A DNA stretch of 57,387 nucleotides from Burkholderiales bacterium LSUCC0115 (lineage in GTDB: Bacteria > Pseudomonadota > Gammaproteobacteria > Burkholderiales > Burkholderiaceae_A). Made by a program: the position numbers and the translations under genes. Location: the NCBI GenBank assembly GCA_009646425.1, contig WJBW01000002.1, positions 500,734 through 558,120 on the forward strand. The letters run 5' to 3'. This document shows positions 43,779 to 50,963 of this stretch, one piece after another. The notes below the pieces were generated by a model, which worked only from the letters and a program-made list of their open reading frames with translations, had not been told where the DNA came from and ran no database searches. Numbering within the stretch: position 1 is the stretch's first letter; each line of letters opens with the position of its first letter.

Positions 43779-44912
43779 TTACTGCTTGTAGAAATTGATC
43801 AGGTCGGTACGCGTATGACGAGCCACATTGCGCTCTTCGTTGTTGCGAACCAGAGGCACTACCTTGTTGCCAATGACCACCTCGAAAACAGTCGGGTCAT
43901 GCACCACGATAAAGATCGGCAGCTGATCAAACTTGACCGTCTGGCCTTGGGCCACGCCAAACTGACGGACCTGATCGCTGGCGTCTCGAACCCAGATCCA
44001 GCTCTTTTGCTTGGCCGTCAGGGTCATGGGCGTGTCGACGATGGTCTTGGTCGCCGCCTGCTCATCGTCCGTCTTGCTTGCCTCAGGGGCGGCAGTCTGA
44101 GATGGCTTTGTCTCGACTGGCTTCGCAGCACCGGATGCCGGCGCAGCATCGGCCGCTGGCGCAGCTATCTGGGCGGCTGCAGGCACTGCGGAGGATTCGG
44201 ATTGACCAGGGTCCGCAGCAGGAGCAGCCGCAACATCCGCATTGGCTGGTGTCGCACTGGCCAGCGTCGGCTCAGGTGGTGTTGCGGCTGGCGCAGTCGT
44301 GACCGATGGGCTATCGGTCGATGCCGTCATTTGGAGTCCCACGGCCACACCGCCACCAACCAGCACCAGCAAGGCCAACAAGCCAACCATGCGTGAGCCG
44401 GACTTTGTTTGGGCGGGCCTGTCATCCAGAGCCGCTGAAGGGGGCCGGTCGATCGGGTCGATCGGGTCGATGGCGGGCTGGTCGACATCAGCCTGCGTCT
44501 CAGCAACTGGCGTCTGGACGGCTGCCGACGTGTCCGCTGATGACTCAATGGCCTCGCTTTTAGCCGTTGCGGCGTCATCTGCGGAGCCGGCCAGTGGGGC
44601 CGTTTGAACCTCTGGCTCAGCCGACTTCACGACCTCGATGACCGGCGGCGAGACCATCTTGGCTATCGCCGACTCCGAAAAATTCAACAAGCGGGCATAG
44701 CGCTTGAGCAGATCAATGAAGAAGCTCTGGTTGTAAAAACTCTTGGGGTTGCCCGACTCGATCCCTGCGATCTGAAGCCGCGTGACCCGCAGCTCGCGCA
44801 TGACCGTGTCTACAGAGATATCCTGGGCCAGACGCGCATCTTGTAATCTCTGGCCTGCGGCCTTCAGATGCGCATTCGACGGGTCAAGGTTTTGGCTGGG
44901 CATGCCTGGCAT
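43779..44912 (-). CDS. rodZ: RodZ-like cytoskeletal membrane protein
   Basis: The 377-residue protein has an N-terminal helix-turn-helix domain (LQDARLAQDISVDTVMRELR, ESGNPKSFYNQSFFIDLLKR), a cytoplasmic linker with IDPIDPID repeats, one membrane helix (MVGLLALLVLVGGGVAVGL), and a long Ala/Pro/Ser periplasmic stretch. The C-terminal DUF4115 domain has MTLTAKQKSWIWVRDASDQV and PIFIVVHDPTVFEVVIGNKV. RodZ links MreB to the wall-synthesis machinery and sets rod shape. The gene is away from its frequent ispG neighbour. Confidence 0.87.
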   Translation of the reverse strand: MPGMPSQNLDPSNAHLKAAGQRLQDARLAQDISVDTVMRELRVTRLQIAGIESGNPKSFYNQSFFIDLLKRYARLLNFSESAIAKMVSPPVIEVVKSAEPEVQTAPLAGSADDAATAKSEAIESSADTSAAVQTPVAETQADVDQPAIDPIDPIDRPPSAALDDRPAQTKSGSRMVGLLALLVLVGGGVAVGLQMTASTDSPSVTTAPAATPPEPTLASATPANADVAAAPAADPGQSESSAVPAAAQIAAPAADAAPASGAAKPVETKPSQTAAPEASKTDDEQAATKTIVDTPMTLTAKQKSWIWVRDASDQVRQFGVAQGQTVKFDQLPIFIVVHDPTVFEVVIGNKVVPLVRNNEERNVARHTRTDLINFYKQ

Positions 44913-44915
44913 GTT

Positions 44916-44930
44916 AACGGATCAACCGTT
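44916..44930. promoter_or_regulatory. Small dyad in the rodZ/osmC divergent gap
   Basis: The 40-base gap contains AACGG-ATCAA-CCGTT, a 5-base perfect inverted repeat within an AT-richer stretch. It could be an operator for either divergent gene. Its shortness makes chance occurrence possible. Confidence 0.25.
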
Positions 44931-44952
44931 TACTTTCATAGGAATAGAAGTG

Positions 44953-45378
44953 ATGAAAACACTTATTCGCTGGACGGGTTCGGACACCATGTCCTTTGTG
45001 GCAGAGACTGGATCGGGTCATGCCTTTGTCATGGATGGTGCCCCCGATGGTGGCGGCCGAAACCTGGGGCCACGCCCCATGGAAGTCGTCCTGTCTGGCA
45101 GTGCCGCCTGCACCGCCTATGACGTGGTGTTGATTCTGCGCAAGAGCGGCATGGACATTCACGGCTGTACCGTCAGCGCCCAGGCCGAGCGGGCCGAGAC
45201 AGACCCCAAGGTCTTCACCAAGATCGTGCTGACCTTTCGCATCAGTGGTCGCAACCTGAAGGCCAACCTGGTGGAGCGGGCCATCTCGCTTTCCCACGAG
45301 AAATACTGCTCCGCCACCAAGATGCTGGGTATGACCGCCGAGATCACCACCCATTACGAACTCACCGAGTTGGCCTAA
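44953..45378 (+). CDS. OsmC/Ohr-family protein (YhfA-like)
   Basis: The 141-residue protein starts at ATG 44953 with AGGAA upstream; the longer open frame is antisense to rodZ. OsmC fold features include LGPRPMEVVLSGSAACTAYD with the first conserved Cys, IHGCTVSAQAERAETDPKVF, and SHEKYCSATKMLG with the second Cys. OsmC/Ohr proteins reduce organic peroxides with this Cys pair, though the YhfA branch is less characterised. A terminator hairpin follows. Confidence 0.9.
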   Translation: MKTLIRWTGSDTMSFVAETGSGHAFVMDGAPDGGGRNLGPRPMEVVLSGSAACTAYDVVLILRKSGMDIHGCTVSAQAERAETDPKVFTKIVLTFRISGRNLKANLVERAISLSHEKYCSATKMLGMTAEITTHYELTELA

Positions 45379-45406
45379 CGGCTCGTCGTCGTCAACCAAA
45401 GCCAAC

Positions 45407-45434
45407 AAAAAGCCCGCTCAAGAGCGGGCTTTTT
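45407..45434. terminator. Bidirectional terminator between osmC and the OmpA-like gene
   Basis: AAAAAGCCCGCTC and GAGCGGGCTTTTT form a near-perfect hairpin with an A-tract on the left and a T-tract on the right. It works for both convergent genes, ending 28 bases after the osmC stop on one side and lying 24 bases past the lipoprotein stop on the other. Confidence 0.92.
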
Positions 45435-45458
45435 GACGAGGCCTTAGCCTGACCAAGA

Positions 45459-45950
45459 TTACTTGTAGATGATCAGGTCAGCACGACGGTTTTCGGCATA
45501 AGCCGCTTCCGTCTTGGCTGCGTTGCGGGGCTTCTCTTCACCGTTGCTCACGGTCTCGATGCGACCACCGTCAGCACCCAGAGCCTGCAGGCCGATGCTC
45601 ACAGACTCGGCACGGCGGTTGCCCAGTGCCAGGTTGTACTCAACGGTGCCACGCTCGTCGGCATTGCCTTCGATACGAACCTTGGCGGCTTTGTCGAGCG
45701 ACAGGTAGTTGCCGTAGGCGGAGACAGTGCCGTGATACTGCTTCTTGATGTCGAACTTGTCGAAATCAAAGTAGACAGCAGACTCCACACCGGCCAGACG
45801 CTTTTTGGCGAGAGCCAGTGCGTCAGAAGCGGCTTTGGCCTTTGCGCTAGCAGCGGCTTTGACCTTGTCGGCGTCAGACATAGCGGTCTGTTGGGTTGCA
45901 CATCCAGCCAGAGCGAGGGCAGCGATGGCTGCAACAACGATGGATTTCAT
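45459..45950 (-). CDS. OmpA-family (Pal-like) outer-membrane lipoprotein
   Basis: The 163-residue lipoprotein has a signal and lipobox (ALALAGC, Cys at residue 17), an Ala/Lys-rich helix (about residues 30-52), and an OmpA peptidoglycan-binding domain: AVYFDFDKFDIKKQYHG, VRIEGNADERGTVEYNLALG and SNGEEKPRNAAKTEAAYAE. The ribosome site AAGGAG is strong, and a TTGACG box lies about 65 bases upstream. It is a close relative of the Pal encoded at 9359 but outside the tol operon, so it is probably a second outer-membrane anchor, abundant if its promoter is as strong as it looks. Confidence 0.9.
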   Translation of the reverse strand: MKSIVVAAIAALALAGCATQQTAMSDADKVKAAASAKAKAASDALALAKKRLAGVESAVYFDFDKFDIKKQYHGTVSAYGNYLSLDKAAKVRIEGNADERGTVEYNLALGNRRAESVSIGLQALGADGGRIETVSNGEEKPRNAAKTEAAYAENRRADLIIYK

Positions 45951-46101
45951 TCAAAACTCCTTCCTGAGGGCATCCTGATATGTTCTTGTTTGAGATGCAA
46001 AAGCGTCAAAAACTGCTACAAGACCGACTATACATCACCAACCCTCCGATTTGAGCCCCTTTGCGCACCAAAATCGCCCAAGTGCCCTCTAATAGCGCCC
46101 T

Positions 46102-47160
46102 ATGAACCCAAATTCTCAAGAACCCAAGCTGACCAGCCTGTCCCATGGTGGGGGGTGTGGCTGCAAGATTGCCCCCGGCCTGCTCTCCGAAATCCTGCAG
46201 ACCACCGTCGCCCTGCCCGTTCCCCCAGAGCTGCTGGTGGGCATCGACACAGCCGACGACGCGGCGGTCTATCAGCTCACGCCAGACCTGGCTCTCATCG
46301 CTACGACTGACTTTTTCATGCCCATCGTGGACGACCCGTTCGACTTCGGGCGAATTGCCGCCACAAACGCCATCTCGGACGTCTATGCCATGGGGGGCAA
46401 GCCCATCATGGCGCTGGCCATCGTCGGCATGCCCATCTCGGTGCTCTCCAAAGAGACCATTGGCGCAATCCTGGCTGGCGGCCAGTCTGTCTGCAAAGAG
46501 GCTGGCATTCCCATTGCAGGGGGCCACACCATTGACTCCGTAGAACCCATCTACGGCCTGGTGGCGCTCGGCCTGGCCCATCCCGATCACATTCACCGAA
46601 ATGCCGCCGGCCGGCCCGGCGACGACATCATTCTGTCCAAGGCCTTGGGTGTGGGCGTTCTCTCTGCAGCCCTCAAAAAGGGGGTGTTGGACCAGGCGGG
46701 CTATCAGACCATGATTGACCTGACCACCAAGCTCAACAAGCCTGGCGCGGTATTGGCTCAACGCAGCGGCATTCATGCCATGACCGATGTCACGGGCTTC
46801 GGTCTGGCTGGGCATTTGCTCGAAGTCGCCAAGGGCAGCGGCCTATCGGCCAAGCTCCGCTGGGCGAGCATCCCCAGCGTCACAGGAGTGGAAGACCTGA
46901 TCCATCGGGGTTGTCTGACGGGTGCCTCTGAGCGCAATTGGGCGGCCTATGGCCATGAGGTCACTTTGGCAGCAGACTTGCCGCCCACAGCCAAGACCCT
47001 TCTCACCGATCCGCAGACCAGTGGTGGGCTGCTGGTGACCTGCTCAAAAGACCAGACCACCGGCGTCCTGCGACTGCTGCACGCCGAAGGCTTCGAGCAG
47101 GCCACCGTTATTGGCGAGCTCGTCAAAGGCGGCGCAAGCCCAGTGGAGGTCCTGGCCTAG
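46102..47160 (+). CDS. selD: Selenide, water dikinase
   Basis: SelD makes selenophosphate from selenide and ATP for selenocysteine and 2-selenouridine synthesis. The 352-residue protein has the catalytic segment LSHGGGCGCKIAPGLL (Cys19, Lys22; the active residue is Cys, not selenocysteine), ATTDFFMPIVDDPFDFGRIA, IAGGHTIDSVEPIYGLVA, AMTDVTGFGLAGHLLEVA and LLTDPQTSGGLLV. Length and motifs match E. coli SelD closely. No other selenium gene is in the window. Confidence 0.95.
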   Translation: MNPNSQEPKLTSLSHGGGCGCKIAPGLLSEILQTTVALPVPPELLVGIDTADDAAVYQLTPDLALIATTDFFMPIVDDPFDFGRIAATNAISDVYAMGGKPIMALAIVGMPISVLSKETIGAILAGGQSVCKEAGIPIAGGHTIDSVEPIYGLVALGLAHPDHIHRNAAGRPGDDIILSKALGVGVLSAALKKGVLDQAGYQTMIDLTTKLNKPGAVLAQRSGIHAMTDVTGFGLAGHLLEVAKGSGLSAKLRWASIPSVTGVEDLIHRGCLTGASERNWAAYGHEVTLAADLPPTAKTLLTDPQTSGGLLVTCSKDQTTGVLRLLHAEGFEQATVIGELVKGGASPVEVLA

Positions 47161-47170
47161 GTTGTGCCCT

Positions 47171-47204
47171 AGAAAAAAAGCCCGCTTCGGCTGAAGCGGG
47201 CTTT
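47171..47204 (-). terminator. Terminator of the FlgO-like gene (also after selD)
   Basis: A perfect 12-base stem, AAAGCCCGCTTC (47177-47188) and GAAGCGGGCTTT (47193-47204) with loop GGCT, is followed on the minus strand by a run of T (complement of A at 47173-47179). It is an intrinsic terminator for the leftward gene. Reading rightward it ends in CTTTC, so it is weaker for selD. Confidence 0.9.
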
Positions 47205-47230
47205 CAAAGGAGACTTCTGAACAAAAGGGA

Positions 47231-47845
47231 TTAACGGGCCTCGGCGCCGCCGGTGATGCGAACCGCATGGGCCGCCTGGGGCTTGCCACCATGAGCCAGG
47301 CCTTCAACAAAGGCGCTCATGGGCAGTCGAACTTGGGCGGTAGACACCACAGCACCGGTCTCGTAATTCATGACGCGGGCGTTGACCATGACGTAACGGC
47401 CAGCCAGGCTGTAGGTGCCGGTGATGATGCCGGAGGCCTGAAACTGCTCTTTCAGGCGGCGATGCTCACGCGACAGACCAAACTCACCGGCGCTGTTCAC
47501 AGAGACCGCATTGGCCAGACGCAGCTCCACCAGATCCCAGCCACGAACCTGTAGCTCGTGAATCAGGTTTTCGCTCAGCAACTGGCCCAGGTGGGAGCTC
47601 TCTTGAAGCCGGTTCAAATCAGAGAAGCTGGTCAGAATAAAGACCTGGCCAGCACGGCGTCCCATGTTTTGGTTGAGCTGGCCAGCCAATTCGGCAACCG
47701 CCTGTTGAAAGACCTCGGCCTCACTCAACACAGGAGCTGGGCGAACGGGCGCCGAAACTGGCGCAGTGGCCGGCGCAGACTGCTGAGCCACGGCGGCACA
47801 GCCGGCGAGGTACAGCGACGAAAAGACGAGTGCTAGTTTCTTCAT
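47231..47845 (-). CDS. FlgO-family outer-membrane lipoprotein
   Basis: The 204-residue lipoprotein starts at MKKLALVFSSLYLAGC (47845), preceded by AGGAAGAAG. The FlgO domain is visible: VFILTSFSDLNRLQESSHLG, LLSENLIHELQVRGWDLVEL, FGLSREHRRLKEQFQASGII and GRYVMVNARVMNYETGAVVS. FlgO proteins associate with the flagellar outer-membrane rings in Vibrio and others. A FliA-type promoter lies upstream, supporting a flagellar role. The gene is monocistronic, with its own terminator. Confidence 0.85.
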   Translation of the reverse strand: MKKLALVFSSLYLAGCAAVAQQSAPATAPVSAPVRPAPVLSEAEVFQQAVAELAGQLNQNMGRRAGQVFILTSFSDLNRLQESSHLGQLLSENLIHELQVRGWDLVELRLANAVSVNSAGEFGLSREHRRLKEQFQASGIITGTYSLAGRYVMVNARVMNYETGAVVSTAQVRLPMSAFVEGLAHGGKPQAAHAVRITGGAEAR

Positions 47846-47885
47846 AGGTCTTCTTCCTAGGCCCAAAAAATGATGTCGTGTCGTT

Positions 47886-47913
47886 TTTACGGCCCGACAC
47901 CGTCCGAAGTTTA
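47886..47913 (-). promoter_or_regulatory. Probable FliA (sigma-28) flagellar promoter
   Basis: On the minus strand, TAAACTTC and GCCGTAAA are arranged close to the sigma-28 consensus (TAAAGTTT-N11-GCCGATAA), with one base more spacing than the consensus. Transcription would begin near 47879, giving a leader of about 35 bases before the FlgO-like start. This ties that gene to late flagellar expression. Confidence 0.5.
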
Positions 47914-47979
47914 GGCGGGGCGCCCGCTTAATCATTTAGAAAACCGTTTCCGTAACCCTTTTGACGTGGTATACAGGAG

Positions 47980-47992
47980 TTGTGCTGCGCAC
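47980..47992. promoter_or_regulatory. Inverted repeat between divergent FlgO-like genes
   Basis: TGTGC-TGC-GCACA is a perfect 5-base dyad 37 bases before the start of the gene at 48029. The surrounding 180-base gap holds the FliA-like promoter for the leftward gene and a TTGACG hexamer at 47960-47965 for rightward transcription without a matching -10. An operator role is possible but untested. Confidence 0.3.
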
Positions 47993-48028
47993 AGAATGGC
48001 TTAAAAAACTGTAAGACACTGATTAAAA

Positions 48029-48616
48029 ATGACATTTATCAAGACCGCCACCCCCATTGACCGCCTAATCCGCAAGGCGGCTGTTATGGGTGCGGTCATT
48101 GGCCTGACAGCCTGTACCAGCCTGCAAGAGTCCACCCAAGCATTGCTGTCCAAACCAGTCTGCAAAAACAGCTTGGAGGCCAACCTGCGGTCCGTCAGCC
48201 TTCAGCCGATCATCGATGGCATGACGCTCGAATTGATGGGCAACGCCTGCGGTGTTGGTACGCAAGGTGGCTTTGTGGTGACCGATCTGGTCAGCATGGC
48301 CGACCTCAAACCCGGGGTGGCCGGGCTCATCATGGGTGAAGTCGCTCGCTCCTCCCTCACCCGCCTCAACTGCCAACGCGTGTTTCAGGTTGAGGCAGCC
48401 AACCTGCTCACCCTGAATGACCAGGGCTTCATCGCCCTGTCACGCTCCGCCACCGAGGTTCGTCCAGAGATCGGGCCCGTGCGGGAGGCTGTGGTGGGCT
48501 CTTACCACGCTTGGCCCGACAAGATGCTGGTCGTTCTCCGTCGGATTAATACGCAAACCGGTGAACTGACCCAGTCGGTCTCCCGCGAAATTTCCTTTGG
48601 CTGTAAGGCCCGCTAA
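48029..48616 (+). CDS. FlgO-like putative lipoprotein
   Basis: The 195-residue protein has a signal with lipobox IGLTAC (Cys at about residue 29). The remainder shares the FlgO pattern weakly: VAGLIMGEVARSSLTRLNCQ, FQVEAANLLTLNDQGFIALS, and VVGSYHAWPDKMLVVLRRIN. It contains four further cysteines (CKNS, GNACG, LNCQ, FGCKAR), possibly two disulfides. It is divergent from the FlgO-like gene at 47845 and 2 bases from the ParA-type gene, so it is likely part of a small operon. Function is not known; FlgO kinship is tentative. Confidence 0.6.
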   Translation: MTFIKTATPIDRLIRKAAVMGAVIGLTACTSLQESTQALLSKPVCKNSLEANLRSVSLQPIIDGMTLELMGNACGVGTQGGFVVTDLVSMADLKPGVAGLIMGEVARSSLTRLNCQRVFQVEAANLLTLNDQGFIALSRSATEVRPEIGPVREAVVGSYHAWPDKMLVVLRRINTQTGELTQSVSREISFGCKAR

Positions 48617-48618
48617 TC

Positions 48619-49455
48619 ATGCTGCTTAGTAAAAAACTCAAAATCCTGGTCACCAACCAAAAAGGTGGCGTTGGAAAAAGCTCTCTCTCGGCCAACCTGG
48701 CAGCTTATTTCGCCATCGAAAAAGATCAGCAGACCGTTCTGGTGGACTTCGATCGCCAAGCCACTTCCTCTCAGTGGGTGGTCCATGCCAAGCCGCATCC
48801 CAAGCTGCGAGCGGAGAGCGTCAGCCAAGTCATCCACGGGGGCAATCGCCTCAGCCTCTTTACCGCTCGATCCACCATCCGAGACGCAGCATCCAAGGCT
48901 GATGTTCTGATTACCGACATCACCTGGTCACCGGTCATCGGGCCGGACATTCTGGATGTCTTCGATCTGGTCCTGGTACCCACCTCACTCTCGGAACTGG
49001 AGTTGCTAAGCACGATCGGGCTTCTTCGTGACCTGCGCATGGGTCTCACCAAGTCGGGGGCACCCAAGCTGGTGCTGTGCCCCAACAAGGTTCACCCCTT
49101 CCAGCGCAAGTTCAATGCCATGGCGGCCCAGCGTTTTCCAGTGCCTTTCCTGCTGGCGCCCCCCATCACCCAGTCCAAAGAATTCGAGGTTCACTACCAA
49201 AAGGACTTCATCATTCGGGCCGGAGAACCAGAGGTGCAGACCAGGTTCCGACAGTTCTGCCAGGCCATCGAGCAAGCCGCAGCCTTTGTGCCCAACACTC
49301 TGTCCGCGAATGCCAAGCCGGCTGGCACACCGGCTACTGAGGCCATGCGTGTTCTGCACGAGCGCACCCAAAATGCGCCGGCCAACAGCCCGGTGGTCCA
49401 ACCGGCGTTCGAGCAAATCCCCTCTATAATCAGGGCCAAACCGGCAAACTTCTAA
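48619..49455 (+). CDS. ParA/MinD-type partition ATPase
   Basis: The 278-residue protein is a deviant Walker ATPase: ILVTNQKGGVGKSSLSANLA with both lysines, TVLVDFDRQATSSQWVVHAK, ADVLITDITWSPVIGPDILD and LVLVPTSLSELELLSTIGLL. Such ATPases position chromosomes, plasmids, flagella or chemoreceptor arrays. No parB lies beside it. It sits between a FlgO-like lipoprotein gene and an unknown gene, close to flagellar genes, so positioning of a surface structure is a fair guess but unproven. A basic, Pro/Ala-rich C-terminus follows the fold. Confidence 0.82.
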   Translation: MLLSKKLKILVTNQKGGVGKSSLSANLAAYFAIEKDQQTVLVDFDRQATSSQWVVHAKPHPKLRAESVSQVIHGGNRLSLFTARSTIRDAASKADVLITDITWSPVIGPDILDVFDLVLVPTSLSELELLSTIGLLRDLRMGLTKSGAPKLVLCPNKVHPFQRKFNAMAAQRFPVPFLLAPPITQSKEFEVHYQKDFIIRAGEPEVQTRFRQFCQAIEQAAAFVPNTLSANAKPAGTPATEAMRVLHERTQNAPANSPVVQPAFEQIPSIIRAKPANF

Positions 49456-49498
49456 ACCAAAAGTTGCCTGACCACTGCTGATTAATCAGAGGATTCCC

Positions 49499-50095
49499 AT
49501 GCTGAAAGCCCTGCTGTCAATGCTCTTTGGTGGCTCCAAGAAGAAGTCACTAGACCCTGCTGAACAACAGAAACAAAAGGCCTACCAGCTTCGCACCGAC
49601 CTTGAAAAAGGCATCAAGGCCAAGCTGATCGCCCAGAAAAAAGACGCCAAGGCAGCTGGCGAGATCGCCGAGCTGGTCGTCAACTACATCTTCGACTTTG
49701 GTGAATTCGGCTTCGAAATGTCCACCGGCAAAGACATCAAAAAGGTGGTCGGTGCAGAGCTGCTCAAGGTCTGTGAATACCAGCTGGTCGACCCCATCCA
49801 ACTCTGCGTGGCCCTGACCCAGCGAGCCCTGGCCAATAAGAAGACAGGCGAGGTCTTTGAGTCCCACCTGCGCGACTTGTGGATTCTCTGCCTGGTGCCC
49901 ATCGGCCCCTTCACACCACCTGACTCAGCTTTCCCCACCTCTCAGCAACAACTGCTGGCCAAGCGCATCCGTGAGATCGCCATTACCCCCAAACAGGTGG
50001 AGAACTGCATCAAGGCCTGGCCTGGTCACATGCTGGTCCCTCACATGCAGAAGTGGCACGAAGCCACGCTGGCTGCGCAGGCCGAGGGTCACTGA
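49499..50095 (+). CDS. Hypothetical protein in the ParA operon
   Basis: I do not recognise this 198-residue soluble, helical protein. It starts with a short amphipathic segment (MLKALLSMLFGGSKKKS) that could touch the membrane, then a charged helix (AYQLRTDLEKGIKAKLIAQK). A region with conserved-looking aromatics follows (YIFDFGEFGFEMSTGKDIKK), and a C-terminal part includes WILCLVPIGPFTPPDSAF and CIKAWPGHMLVPHMQKWHE. A strong AGAGGA ribosome site precedes ATG 49499. It is 43 bases after the ParA-type gene and ends at a terminator, so it may be that ATPase's partner. Confidence 0.75.
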   Translation: MLKALLSMLFGGSKKKSLDPAEQQKQKAYQLRTDLEKGIKAKLIAQKKDAKAAGEIAELVVNYIFDFGEFGFEMSTGKDIKKVVGAELLKVCEYQLVDPIQLCVALTQRALANKKTGEVFESHLRDLWILCLVPIGPFTPPDSAFPTSQQQLLAKRIREIAITPKQVENCIKAWPGHMLVPHMQKWHEATLAAQAEGH

Positions 50096-50145
50096 GTACC
50101 GCCCCAGCTCCCCGTCAGCTCTGCCTGATCGCCGTCTGACCAAGA

Positions 50146-50178
50146 CCCGCCGCCATAGCGTCGCGGGCTTTTTTCTTT
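50146..50178 (+). terminator. Probable intrinsic terminator of the ParA operon
   Basis: CCCGC (50146-50150) pairs with GCGGG (50163-50167), extended inward by CGC/GCG with a bulge, and is followed by CTTTTTTCTTT. It lies 50 bases after the stop of the gene at 49499 and just before the end of the convergent methyltransferase gene. Confidence 0.65.
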
Positions 50179-50183
50179 GGTAC

Positions 50184-50963
50184 CTAAGCCTTGGGGTAGA
50201 CCCAGAGAACCGACTCTCGCCAGTCTTGCACCGGTAGCGTCTGGCCTGGCTTGCGGCCTGGAATCTGAAAACTGTTGGACACCAGGCGGGCCCCTTGGTC
50301 GGCCTGGTCATCGAACTGAGCGCCCAGACGGGCCATAGGATCTGGCGATAGGAAGCAGTAGACCAAGTCAAAACCTTTGAGGTCCAAATCCCAAATGCTC
50401 TGCCGCCGAATGGTCAGGTTCGGCAAACGCATGGCCCGCATACGCGCCACCCAATACGGCAGCCAGGCCGTCTCCACCCCCACAAACTCTGTATCGGGCC
50501 TGCTTCGGGCCAGGCTCACCAGCAATCCGCCCGTGGCGCAGCCCAGGTCTACAAACAACTTGGTTTGTCGCTGATCCATGATCTGTAAGAGGCCTTGGGC
50601 CACCTGGTCGCTGGACAAGAAAAACGGCACCCTGTCTTTGAGGACCGGCGAGAAAACGGCCAAGAGCAGCAGCGCTAGCAATGGGTAGACCCACAGTGGC
50701 AGTTGCCACTGCAAGGCCAGCAGGGCCAGCCAAGGCATGGCCAGGTGAAAGGCGGTCCACCAGGGTTCCCGGGTGCGCCAATGCGACAGCCCAGCAGCCA
50801 CGAGGCCGTGGACCACCAGCCAAAACAGCAGTGGCATTTGGCCAGCCCAGCTGGTCTGCACCAAGAGACCCAGCCAAAGTACGGCCACGCCGACCTGCAA
50901 GGCCATGGCCAGCAGCAGTCGCTGCCAGCCCTGAGGTCTGGTCTTAGACGGTGGCGTTTTCAA
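50184..50963 (-). CDS. Membrane-anchored SAM-dependent methyltransferase
   Basis: The protein has about 259 residues from a TTG at 50963 (ATG 50906 would give 240). Four N-terminal hydrophobic helices (LLLAMALQVGVAVLWLGLLV, LWVYPLLALLLLAVFSPVL) precede a class I methyltransferase domain with the SAM motif LFVDLGCATGGLLVSLARSR and ending FDLVYCFLSPDPMARLG. The substrate is unknown. It overlaps flhB by 20 bases as the last gene of the flagellar run. Location suggests a surface or flagellar target, but this is inference. Confidence 0.72.
   Translation of the reverse strand: MKTPPSKTRPQGWQRLLLAMALQVGVAVLWLGLLVQTSWAGQMPLLFWLVVHGLVAAGLSHWRTREPWWTAFHLAMPWLALLALQWQLPLWVYPLLALLLLAVFSPVLKDRVPFFLSSDQVAQGLLQIMDQRQTKLFVDLGCATGGLLVSLARSRPDTEFVGVETAWLPYWVARMRAMRLPNLTIRRQSIWDLDLKGFDLVYCFLSPDPMARLGAQFDDQADQGARLVSNSFQIPGRKPGQTLPVQDWRESVLWVYPKA

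Noticed and set aside
44446-44475. Tandem GGTCGATCG repeat
   Set aside because: It encodes the IDPIDPID linker of RodZ; three units within a coding region need no separate explanation.
46102-47160. Selenocysteine-containing SelD
   Set aside because: The catalytic position is encoded by TGC, not TGA, so no recoding is needed.
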